A stretch of 64,000 nucleotides of DNA from Pyropia yezoensis (Eukaryota; Rhodophyta; Bangiophyceae; Bangiales; Bangiaceae): positions 27,194,894 to 27,258,893 of the forward strand of contig CM020618.1 in NCBI GenBank assembly GCA_009829735.1, given 5' to 3'. Made by a program: the position numbers and the translations under genes. The notes below the pieces were generated by a model. It was given only the letters and a program-made list of their open reading frames with translations, ran no database searches and had not been told where the DNA came from. Within the stretch, counting starts at the first letter, position 1, and every line of letters begins with the position of its first letter. Of this stretch, positions 42,189 to 51,073 are shown one piece after another.

Positions 42189-42542
42189 CTACCGTATTTC
42201 GTGAACTGTGCCGAGAAGCGCAGAGAACCGTCGAGAAGCGCCGAGAAGCGCAGAGAAGCGCAGAGAAGCGCAGGGAAGCGGGACCGGGTGAGCATAACCA
42301 GGCCAGCCAGCGGCGCCCAGGAGCGCGCCCACTAGCAGCAGCAGGAGGGTGTAGGGTAGGTGGAGGAGGCCGACCAGCGGCTGGAGGATGATGCCATAGA
42401 TGCGACGGCGCCGACGGGCCGCTGGCCCCGGCCGCTCACGGCTGGCGCCGCGGCCATCCGCCAGCGCATGGGGGCGCGGCGCCCAGCCACGCCACCACGG
42501 GCGGTGCCTGCCGGTAGCAGACGACGGGTCGCCGGTTTCCAT
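42189..42542 (-). CDS. Possible small membrane protein
   Basis: 117 residues from the ATG at 42542. After a basic stretch (RRRRRIYG) comes a hydrophobic segment (LLHLPYTLLLLLVGALLGAA), then a tail (ASLRFSALLGASRRFSALLG) created by the 10-bp DNA repeats. The hydrophobic block is the only reason to suspect a gene; there is no family match and the frame may be chance. Confidence 0.22.
   Translation of the reverse strand: METGDPSSATGRHRPWWRGWAPRPHALADGRGASRERPGPAARRRRRIYGIILQPLVGLLHLPYTLLLLLVGALLGAAGWPGYAHPVPLPCASLRFSALLGASRRFSALLGTVHEIR
42211..42280. repeat. Seven tandem 10-bp repeats
   Basis: Exact 10-bp period of the type CAGAGAAGCG, seven copies with few changes. It lies in the 3' part of the short minus-strand frame at 42189-42542. 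Confidence 0.85.
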
Positions 42543-42959
42543 GCCCCCTGACGGACAGTGCGGCCGCGTGCGCGCGGCCTGTTCATATTTTAAAAGGTAC
42601 AACGGCCTGAGCCAATCAAGTGCCTTGACGGTATGCCCCGGTGTCGCGGGCTCCACGCGAGCGCAGGAGGTCCCTTTCGGTTACCCATGTCAGAGCGCTC
42701 ATCCACTGGAGGGGTACAGCGTCCCGACAGGACCACGTCACGTGGGGGGGGGACGGTGCCACGGTCATCGTCGACGATGGCGAGGACGGCGAGGACGGCG
42801 AGGACGGCGACGGCAGCAGCAGTGACGACGTCGACGGGAGCAGCGACGGCGGCGGCGACGGCGGCGACGGTAGCGACGGTGCTGGCGGCGGCGGCGGCGG
42901 CGACACCGCACTCCAAGGCACTCACCACCAAACAGTAGACGGGTTCTCTTGTTTGATGC

Positions 42960-43150
42960 GAACGACCTGAGCAGCGATAGGACCTTCCTATTTTTGAGGG
43001 AGGTCAAGCTGAGATATGTAGATACATATGTAGATACATATATTAACAAACATACCAGTAAAATACTGTACATACATATGTACAGTGTACACACATAGAT
43101 GTGTAGATATCTGCCTACGTAGATGTCTACATATGTAGCCAGTGGTACAA
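42960..43150. promoter_or_regulatory. AT-rich island with three TACATATGTA palindromes
   Basis: A roughly 190-bp AT-rich stretch in otherwise GC-rich DNA. The perfect palindrome TACATATGTA occurs at 43023, 43073 and 43128, about 50-55 bp apart; related words (GTACATACATATGTACAGTG, CTACGTAG) lie between. It sits about 100 bp past the stop of the eight-cysteine protein gene. It could be a regulatory cluster, a scaffold attachment or replication-related site, or a decayed element. Confidence 0.45.
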
Positions 43151-43246
43151 AGCGTGGTTGATTTTAATGTTAGATGGACGGCCGGGTGAGATTTGCTCAC
43201 CCCGTCTTACTCCTCGAAAGCAGGCGCAAGAGTCGCGACTGTCCAC

Positions 43247-44860
43247 CTAGAAGAAGAAGCGAGCGGCCGGCGACGCGGCTGCAAGCAGGTTCCTGATGGT
43301 AGTAAGGATAGCCAGACCCGCAATGATGAGGTTGGCGGCCGTCCGGGCAGCCGCCGCGGCAGCGGCAGCGAGTGCTGCCTGCAACTGGGCAACTTGAAGC
43401 GAAAGCTGGAGGAGGGCCAAAGGCGAGATCTGACGCGTCGCAGATGAGAGACCGAGACGGCCGCTCAGCTGGAGCATCCGCGCCGTGGGCACAGTACCGC
43501 CCAGCGACACAATCAGGGCAGCCGCATCATCGACCGCCGCCTGCACCTCTGCGAGCGCCGTCTCAGCATTCACCACCTCGGCCGCGGCCGTCGCCGCATT
43601 GGCCGTCGCGTCATCCACAATCTGCTGGAGCTCCGCCAGCTGTGCCGTCACCTCGGCGGTCACCAGCGCCGGGTCGACGGCCGCAATTTCGGCCTGCGCG
43701 TCAGCAAGCGCCTGCGTCACAGTAACGACAGCCGCGTCAGCGTCCACCTGGGCGGCGCGAGCAGCGTCGACAGACCCCTGCGCCTGTGTCGCGAGGCCCT
43801 GGATAGTCGTGAAGGTGGTGAGAACCTCGGGGTCAATGGTCGGCGTCGGCACCGCCGTGGGTGTCGCCGCCGGCGTGGGCACTGCCGTGGGTGCCACGGT
43901 CGGCGCCACAGTTGGAGCAGGGCCACCAACCACCACGTTGCCGCCAGCGCCACCGGCGCCACCAGCCCCACCGTCAGGACCAGCACCGCCGTTGCCGCCG
44001 TTGCCGCCATTGCCGGCCGTGATGCTGCCAGGCGCCGGTGCCGCAGTCGCGGGTGCCGCAGTCGCCGGTGCAGGCGTGGCGGGTGCCGGCGTGGCGGGTG
44101 CCGCCGTAGCGGGCGCCGCCGTCTTGACCGGGAAGAACTTTCCAAAGTCAATGCCCGGGAATACGAACACCACCTTGGGCGTCGCCGCAGGTGTCCGCAC
44201 TGGCGCCGGCTTGGGCGTCACAAAGATGATGACAGTCTTGCCATCAACAACCTTCTTGACGGGCGACGGCGTCGGGCACGGCACCTTGCATGTCTTCTTC
44301 ACAAGCACCTCCGACGTGCACTTCTTGGTCACCTTGACGTCACGGACGCACTTGACCTTGGCGTCACCCGATGACGTGAAGTACTGCCCCGTCTGGGGGC
44401 ACGCTACAGTCTGGCGCTCCGTCACCACGCAGTCCTTGGTCACCGTCTGGAGGAAGCTGCAGTCCTTGGCAACCAGGCACGGCGTCGGCGACGGTGTCGG
44501 CGTCGGGCACGCCTTGGCACACGTCCGCTTCTCCACCACCGTCGACTTGCAGGCAGCCGAAGTGGTCGTCTCCAGGAAGCAGCGCGTGCCCGCCACCAGC
44601 ACCGATGCGTGCGTGTTGCACGGCACCTCCTTGGTGGTCTTGGTCAGGCAGGTGGCGTCCACCACCTTCTTGATGGAGCAGTCAAACGTGACGACGCAGG
44701 GGGTGGGGGTGGGCTTGGGCGTCCTTGTCGCCGCCGCCACCTGCGTCACTACCACCGTCGTTGGGCCCGAGTAGGTGGTGGCCACCGCCGCCGACGCTGC
44801 CGCCGCCACCAGCACCAGCACACCTGCCGCGGCCGTGCCGCACTGCCGTACGCTCACCAT
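43247..44860 (-). CDS. Secreted protein with two eight-cysteine modules
   Basis: 537 residues from the ATG at 44860, chosen because it places a signal peptide (AAAGVLVLVAAAASAAVA) at the N-terminus. Next come two tandem modules with spacing C-x5-C-x9-C-x9-C-x12-C-x9-C-x9-C-x3-C and the same with x16 at the fourth gap, each preceded by a PTPTP linker. Then follow an APATPAPAT repeat tract, a Gly/Asn-rich stretch (GNGGNGGNGG), a TVAPTVAPT tract and a long Ala-rich helical region (about 350-470) that may form a coiled coil. The C-terminus is hydrophobic (LIIAGLAILTTIRNLLAAA). The layout suggests a cell-wall or extracellular-matrix protein; the cysteine spacing matches no family I know. Confidence 0.72.
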   Translation of the reverse strand: MVSVRQCGTAAAGVLVLVAAAASAAVATTYSGPTTVVVTQVAAATRTPKPTPTPCVVTFDCSIKKVVDATCLTKTTKEVPCNTHASVLVAGTRCFLETTTSAACKSTVVEKRTCAKACPTPTPSPTPCLVAKDCSFLQTVTKDCVVTERQTVACPQTGQYFTSSGDAKVKCVRDVKVTKKCTSEVLVKKTCKVPCPTPSPVKKVVDGKTVIIFVTPKPAPVRTPAATPKVVFVFPGIDFGKFFPVKTAAPATAAPATPAPATPAPATAAPATAAPAPGSITAGNGGNGGNGGAGPDGGAGGAGGAGGNVVVGGPAPTVAPTVAPTAVPTPAATPTAVPTPTIDPEVLTTFTTIQGLATQAQGSVDAARAAQVDADAAVVTVTQALADAQAEIAAVDPALVTAEVTAQLAELQQIVDDATANAATAAAEVVNAETALAEVQAAVDDAAALIVSLGGTVPTARMLQLSGRLGLSSATRQISPLALLQLSLQVAQLQAALAAAAAAAARTAANLIIAGLAILTTIRNLLAAASPAARFFF

Positions 44861-46266
44861 GGCTGGGTGGAGAAAGAGGGGGGGACGTGGGGAGCGGGAC
44901 AGGGGGGGGTACGTGGCTGGCAAGGAGCTGCAGTCAGCGGCGGGAAGGCAGAAGGGCAGGTGTGTGTGTGGTGAAAGTGCTTTGGGATGGCCAAGACAGA
45001 GCGCCCAGGTGCCGGTGTGATGGTCGGGTCATATACCACGGCCGGGCACAAAGAGTAGCAGTAGTCGGTGCGCCACGTGAGCGACCACAGGGGGGAGCCG
45101 CCGCCGCAGCTGCCGCCGCCCCCGCCGCGCGGCCACCCCTGCGCCAGGCCACAGCCGCGTGGCCTGCGGCGGCGTGGGCACACGTGTCGTCACAGTCATG
45201 GTGTGGCTGCCGCGCCCGGAGCTGCCTACCTCAAGCGGCGGCCACCTAGGCCGCACCAAGCCCCACGAGCAGCACATCAGCTGCAAACGCATCCACTCAC
45301 GACGCACCACAGCGCCGAACCACCCATGGCAGCCGTGCCCCCCCCCCGCACCCCACCCGCTGGCAAACGCGGGATCTTGCACACGGCCACAGACCCCGCC
45401 GAAGCTCCGCGCCCGAATTACACCCTCCCCCACACTCACCCCAGAGCGCACAGCAGCTACAAGAGGGGGGGGGGGGAATGACAGCTATGAGTGGCTCTGC
45501 CGTTTCGTCTGGCCCGCCATCGCCACAAAAGCGGCGGCCGGCCTAAATATGTGGCCTCTCGAGCGCGCCACGCTCACAAGAGTGGATCACCCAGCACCCT
45601 GTAGGCACTCACGACACGCTCCATTACAGCCCTGCACGAGACCACACGGCGCCATGCTCGTCCGGCGGCGGCCTTGCCAACGCGCCGTCGCCCCACACGC
45701 CGGGGGCCGGTCCGACCAGGCGTCTGTATCGCCCGCTCATTCCCCGCCCCCAGCCGCTCGGCGATGCAAAATGGTGGCTGCGCTGCGGCGGCGGGCGCCA
45801 GGTAGCCCTTGATGCAACGGCAAGAGGGTGGCGGCAGGAAAATGAGGGCGGAATGTTTGACGGCGGAAGGGGTGGCATCCAGGAGAGAGATTCTTCTCAC
45901 TCCCCCCCCCCCTCCCCGACCAGTCAACCCATTTTTGTCATGACGACAGACGCCCGCTGAGGCCCGTGCAGCGCCCAGCCAACAACCGCACGGCGCGGTC
46001 GACCGCCAAGCCCCACACCAGGCAACCAGCCGACGGTACAGTGGCCACGCCACCACACACGAGGGGCTCATCGAGAAGTTGACACACGCTCACCATCCAC
46101 CCTGGGACGCGACCCAGAGGAGAGCGGTCGCGCTCTGACAGTAGCCTCGGAAAACGCCGTCATCATGGTGGACGAGCCACACAGGCAGGTCAGGTGGCTA
46201 AAACCAATGGCTGCAGCGACTGGGAATAGGATCAGAGGCCGTCGTAGGGCGCCCTGTCGTCACGAA
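44861..46266. other. Upstream spacer
   Basis: Holds the promoter of the eight-cysteine protein gene and otherwise C-rich, low-complexity sequence. Short frames exist on both strands, but none has a domain or convincing composition. Confidence 0.45.
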
Positions 46267-46323
46267 GGACGGCACCCAGACGTCGGCGACCCACGGTGGG
46301 TCGCCGACGTGTGGGTGCCGTCC
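46267..46323. repeat. Near-perfect hairpin, 27-bp arms, 3-base loop
   Basis: The left arm at 46267-46293 begins GGACGGCACCCA and ends GGCGACCCA; the right arm at 46297-46323 is its reverse complement with one mismatch; the loop is CGG. Such a tight foldback could form a cruciform in DNA or a strong stem in RNA. It lies about 180 bp beyond the 3' end of the F-box gene. Confidence 0.85.
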
Positions 46324-46499
46324 ACCCACAAGCGAGGGCCGTGCATGGTGGCAGCAGCATTCACATGTAGGACGATATATACTCCTGAGACGGGGACAAA
46401 GACGTTCGTGTGTGCATCGGTATGCCGGCGGGCGGCTTCGAACGAGGGACGGAGTCGGTCATGACCTCGTGACACTGGTTGCGCATTCGATGTGACGAG

Positions 46500-48437
46500 C
46501 TACCACGTGGCGACTCCCCTCCGACTTTTCCAAAAGGACTGAGCATTCCAAGTGCAATTGATACCGGTAACGCGCTTCTCCGCCCGGCGACTTGCCGGAA
46601 GCACCTCGTTTGGAAGCAGCAGTCGCGGCGGCTTGTCTCTGGAGGAATCCAAGCACCCCGTTGGGACGGCGGTGGCTGGGAGAGGATGTGATGGGGGGGG
46701 GGGAGGACGTGATGGGCGGGGGAGAGGACGTGATGGGGGGGAGAGGACGGGAGATAAAAGAGAGAGAGCTTGGTGGACCACGCGAGAGCGATTGTGAGCC
46801 ACATATCGACCGCCGGATGTCCAGCTTACTGACACTGCGGGAAACATGCATCTAAGGAGGGGTGTGCCGCCCGCACCGCCAGACCGTATCGTTCGCCCAA
46901 CGCTGGGCGCCTTCCAGGCATGCACTGCGGGGGGGAAAGCGCAACACAGGGACGCCCGGGCACTAGCCAAAGGTGGCCATCCCCCCCCCCCCCACAGCGG
47001 CCGCACCCACTCGTTGACGGCGAGCCAGGCAGGGTCTGTAGGAAAGCTGGGCCGCGCCACATCCTCCCGCAGGCGCGTCCAACACCACAGCGAGCGAAAG
47101 CGGCGCAGGCGCAGCGACGCCAGCGCCGGCTCCACCAACCGCGGCAGCGGCACGGACGCGCGGAGCGTCAGCGACGACAGGCGCGGCACCCTCGCGGCGG
47201 CCAGCGCCGTAATGACCTCGGCCCCGGACGCCGAGCCGCACTCGACGGTGAGGTGCGCCAGCTGGGTTACCGCCCACGGGTGGAAAGCCGCGGAGGGGAA
47301 GGCGCCGCAGGTGAGGGTGAGGCGCCGGAGGGCGGGCAGGCCGCCCAGCGCGCGGAGCCCCGCGACCGTCACGGCTTCATCCAGCTCGACGGCCAGTTCC
47401 TGCAGCGCGTCTGACGCACTGGGGCCCGCTGCGAGCTCCTGTAGGCAGCGGTCGTCCAGGGCAGCATCGCCCTCTTCCGCGTAATTCGTGCCCAGCCGCA
47501 GCGTCGAAGGCATGGACGCCCCGGCGGTCAGGGCGGAGAGCAGCTCACTCGTGCGGCAGTCGCCGCCGCCAATGTCCACCAGCAGCAACGACATGGGGCG
47601 GCCGCCGAGGAGGCGCCCCAACTCGGTGGCCTACCGGCCACAGCCCTGGCAGTGGTCCACCTCGAGGGTCAAGGCCGCCAGGCGGGGCAGCGCGGGCGGC
47701 GCCAGCGCGGCGGCTGCCCACGACTGGAAGCCCCCCCGCAACAGCAGGTCGGTCAGGCGGGTGCACAGGGGCACGAGCGCAGCTGTCAGGCTGGTGAAGA
47801 GGTGGCCGTCGACGACCAGCGAGCGCAGGCGGGGCGCCGGCCCCACCTTGCGCAGCGCCGACACCCAGCGCTGTACCGGCAGGTGGCCGAGGAGAAGCTC
47901 CACCATCAGGTCGCGCAGCGTCCCCGCGTGGCGGCGCAGGAGGGAGATGCCGACGCTGCCCGTCACGTGGCCCAGGCTGAGCGTCAGCGACCGGAGCTCC
48001 ACGCCGCCGCCGCCGCCGGCGGGGGCCTCGGCCAGGGCGGAGTAGACGTCCGCGGCCACCAGCAGCCGGCGACCCGGGTTGCCGGTACAGCCGGTGCTCC
48101 GCCGTCCGCCGCCGCCGCGGCAGCGCGACCCATCTTCTTGCACAGACGCGGGCCACAGGTGGCAGGCACGCCGCAGGAGGCGGCCCAGGTCGTCCCCGCG
48201 GGCGCCAATGGTCACGCACACGGAGCGGCCGGCAGGGGAGGAGAGGAGCAGGTAGACGGGGGAGCAGCACCACAGGCAAACGCCCGTGATGGCGTCGTGG
48301 ACGGCCGCCCGCAGCCGGCGGCACACCCCGGCGAGGGCGGACGGGTAGGCGGTGGTCTGGGCCGCCACCGCGACGGCAATCCCTTCCAGGACTTCCGCGG
48401 GGAGATCCAGCAAGGCCGCAGTCGCCGGGACTGCCAT
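46500..48437 (-). pseudogene. F-box/LRR-type gene interrupted by one in-frame TAG
   Basis: The ATG at 48437 opens an F-box-like start (LLDLPAEVLEGIAVAV, then LAGVCRRLRAAVHD), as in substrate receptors of SCF ubiquitin ligases. Leucine-rich-repeat-like segments follow (LRSLTLSLGHV, LRSLVVDGHLF, LTDLLLRGGF, LAALTLEVDHC). A TAG at 47631-47633 (codon 269) stops translation, but the same frame continues with matching LRR segments (ALRRLTLTCGAF, LAHLTVECGS, LSSLTLRASVPL) to about 47080 and stays open to 46500; the last part is not LRR-like. No frameshift is needed to join the halves. Options are a recent nonsense mutation, an assembly error, stop read-through or a functional short form. The exact 3' end is uncertain. 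Confidence 0.65.
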
Positions 48438-49159
48438 GGTCCCAGAGGTCGCGGTAGCAGCAGCAGCGGGGGCGCGAGTGCGGCAGGCACGCGCACAGGG
48501 CCAACGGTACGCTTCCCGGCGAGTCGACTGCGCAGTGCCCCTTGAACCGACCACTCGGAAATCGCGCGAAATCGATGTTTTGGCGTTGCGCGGATCTTTG
48601 GGACACAACTGGCATTGGTGGTCGGCGCCGTGGGCAACCGACCGCTCGCCCACCCGGCCGCTGATACCGACCCACCCACCTTTCCATCGCTTGTGTGGGG
48701 TACCACAGCCCACCCCACACCTCACCCGGCTCCTTGGCTCGCCGTCATACGCGCGCGGATGACGCCGTGCATGCGTGCATTACCGTGTTTGTTATCGACG
48801 TGGTGCAGTGGCTGCTGCATTGTAGTACTGGAGAGGACCGGTCCGTGCAATCTGCGCTGTTTGCTCCTCCGCTGTTGGCCTGCCCATCTCTCGCATCGGC
48901 TCCCGGTTGCTGACTGTTTCTGTTCCTTTCACGTACTCGCTGCGCAGGTCTCTTTTATGTTTCACATTTGATAGCATCGGTGTTGCTATCATGCATGTAC
49001 CCCCGATTTTCTGTAGATCAGCATCTACGTGCCAGCTCAGGTGAAGAAGGTCTTTCGCTCAACAACGCAAGCATGCCAAGCCGCTCAAGTGTTCTACGAG
49101 CTTTGAGCGGTCGACGTTGACTGCTTGTCCGCGGCCACTGCACCCCACCCCGGGCTGCC
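48438..49159. promoter_or_regulatory. Upstream region of F-box gene with dispersed repeat
   Basis: The segment 48531-48596, about 95-160 bp upstream of the F-box ATG, is repeated in inverted orientation at 50847-50912. The rest up to 49159 is unassigned; a short GATAGCA..TGCTATC inverted repeat lies at about 48973-48991. Confidence 0.5.
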
Positions 49160-49931
49160 ATGCGGCTGGCGCTCCTGGTCGGGCTTTTTGTGTCCCTTGC
49201 GGTTGTTACCGCCGCTGCGGCTGCCAGTGCTCCCCGGAGGCGCACCTCGCTGTCTTGGACGCGGTCGCGTCAGAACATGCCGCTAACAGTGGCGGCCTTC
49301 GCCGACGCGGACTTCCAACTGCTGTTCGGGATGGACGGCGACACCTTTCTCGCGCTCTTTGACATGGTGCGGTCGGGATTTTCGATGAGGAATTGGCTAT
49401 GCTCTCGTCAATCCCCCCCGAATGTCGGCTGGCAATGGCTTTTCGTGTGCTCGCCAGGGCGTCCTACCTGGACTGTATGCTGGCGTTTGGGATGGGCCGG
49501 AGCACCGTATTTGAAGTATTTCAACGCATGTATGCTCCAACCATCTCGGGTGTGTGCTCTGGCCAGGGGGGGGGAGGGTGGGCGGGGGGAGGGGACGGGG
49601 GGGGGGGGGGGGGGTGGGTCGAGCGCGGGTTGCGTGGGGTAATGGGAGTGTGTGATGGGTGCCTCCGATGAGACCCTGTGCGCCGGACTCGACTGGTCTG
49701 TACTTAGAAGTCTAACGCTGTTGTGAAGTTCCTCTCTTGCGCTGTACAGGTGCTAGAGTTGTTGGACCGAGCACCCGAGCTAGAAATATTGCGCTCCAAT
49801 CGTCCATGTCTGCTTGTGCCCATCAGGGCATGCCAACCCACGTGGACTAACGGGGAGCCTAAAACCAAGCCCTATATTGGTTTTCGGTATGCAAGTCCTA
49901 CTTACCCTTTGTCACAACTTGAAAATCACTT

Positions 49932-50065
49932 CAGCCAATCAGACGCGGGTATCACCACGCGCCCGATAGTCATTTGACCATCGGTGTGACTAAAACTCGC
50001 TGCTGTGGTCACTCCGATAGTCCATGGACCGACGGAGGTCTCCCTGGGCATCATCTGATTGGCTG
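49932..50065. mobile_element. Short 134-bp inverted-repeat element
   Basis: Ends are inverted repeats CAGCCAATCAGA (left at 49932) and its complement (right end 50065). It has no coding capacity. Flanks TCACTT and TCGCTT could be a mutated target duplication, but this is weak. It lies inside the Harbinger remnant. Confidence 0.45.
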
Positions 50066-50218
50066 TCGCTTCGTTACAAGAATATGCGATTTCGCTCCGT
50101 AACGTTACATTATAGTCCATTGTCGGATAGTTACGTTGGTGGGTACGCCCTCAGAGCCAGCTGTTCACGCGTGGAGGATGCAATCCGCTGCGCGGCTGTG
50201 TGTCGGCTATTGACGGTA

Positions 50219-50416
50219 CAGTCTTTCTCCATTGTTGGGCACCCTTTATGGCGACCGTAAGCCCAAGGATTCTAACTTGATTCCGCCCTCTGATTGGTCG
50301 GTGAGAACCATCGAATGCTGACACATGCGTTGATCGCACCGTAGAGGTCGGTCGACCTGCATTGGTTACTAGACACCGTGCCCAAGAAAGGATGTCACAG
50401 CAATGGAGAAAGACTG
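50219..50416 (+). mobile_element. 198-bp MITE, copy B, inside Harbinger transposase
   Basis: Terminal inverted repeats are CAGTCTTTCTCCATTG (50219-50234) and its perfect complement (50401-50416). TA flanks both sides (50217-50218 and 50417-50418). It is the inverted near-copy of 1733-1930. TA duplication with CAGT ends fits a Tc1/mariner-type MITE. The perfect ends and target duplication indicate a younger insertion than copy A. Confidence 0.85.
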
Positions 50417-50846
50417 TATGGCCGTCATAATCCAGCGGCCGTCTGTGCAAGGTGCACCAAACACAATGTCCTACTACAACCGCAATGGCTTTTCGCCCTC
50501 ATTATGTACGCAGCTGTGGGGGCCCACTACTACGTGCTGTTGTTGTCCGTGGTGGCGGCTGGGTCCTGCCACGACAGTATGGCCTTTGCAGCCTGTGGGC
50601 TGGCGATGACGGTCTACCCGCTGGGTTTCGGGATGCAGCTGATGAAGCCTACGTGGCGGGGAGGACGGTCCTAGCACCGGGTCCTGGACGTAACCTACCT
50701 CGGGAAAAGGACTCCGTCGCTATTTTCCAGTCTGGTGGGTCTGACGTTGTGCACATGAAGGACCGTTGTCACACGGACTCCCAGCTGCGCTGTAGAAAAG
50801 AGGGGGCAAGTACGGGGAGGAAAGAAGCTGTGGGATGGGTCACAAC

Positions 50847-51073
50847 GATCCGTGCAGCGCCAAAACACCGATTTTGCACGATTTCCGAGACGTCGGTTTA
50901 AGGGGAACTGCGTGGACGAAGGGTCCTTGCCGAGCGAGGTGCGCCTGCGCAGCGTAATGGGGCTAGAACCGTGTACCTTACAGATATTGATTTGGCGAGC
51001 ACGCGACGTGTTTCCGCCCAGCACCGGCCCAGCAATGTGGCCCCAGCGCACCGCCCTTTGAACCGTCTCAACA
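50847..51073. mobile_element. Possible short inverted-repeat element sharing the F-box upstream repeat
   Basis: 50847-50912 matches 48531-48596 (inverted) over 66 bp. Its inner part (GAGACGTCGGTTTAAGGGG) is imperfectly inverted at about 51036-51066 (complement GAGACGGTTCAAAGGGCGG). The whole may be a small non-autonomous element, with the 48.5-kb copy a single end. Boundaries are uncertain. Confidence 0.4.

Larger units (their letters stand above)
49160..50760 (+). pseudogene. Decayed PIF/Harbinger transposase
   Basis: Fragments follow the order of a Harbinger-type DDE nuclease: FADADFQLLFGMDGDTFLAL (near 49300), then after a one-base frame change near 49376 ECRLAMAFRVLARASYLDCM and FGMGRSTVFEVFQRMY. 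A possible intron (GTGTGTGCTC near 49549 to TACAG near 49750) leads to VLELLDRAPELEI. The first catalytic Asp region (CVSAIDG, ending 50216) is interrupted by a MITE and resumes with MAVIIQRPS. Then come FALIMYAAVGAHYYVLLL, the second-Asp-like GSCHDSMAF, and in another frame AGFRDAADEAYVAGRTVL. The last third, including the catalytic Glu, is not found. It is clearly inactive. Confidence 0.65.

Noticed and set aside
42590..42970. Acidic Asp/Gly/Ser plus-strand frame and its Ala/Val minus-strand shadow
   Set aside because: Both derive from GACGGCGAGGACGGC-type repeats, and neither has an upstream coding context.
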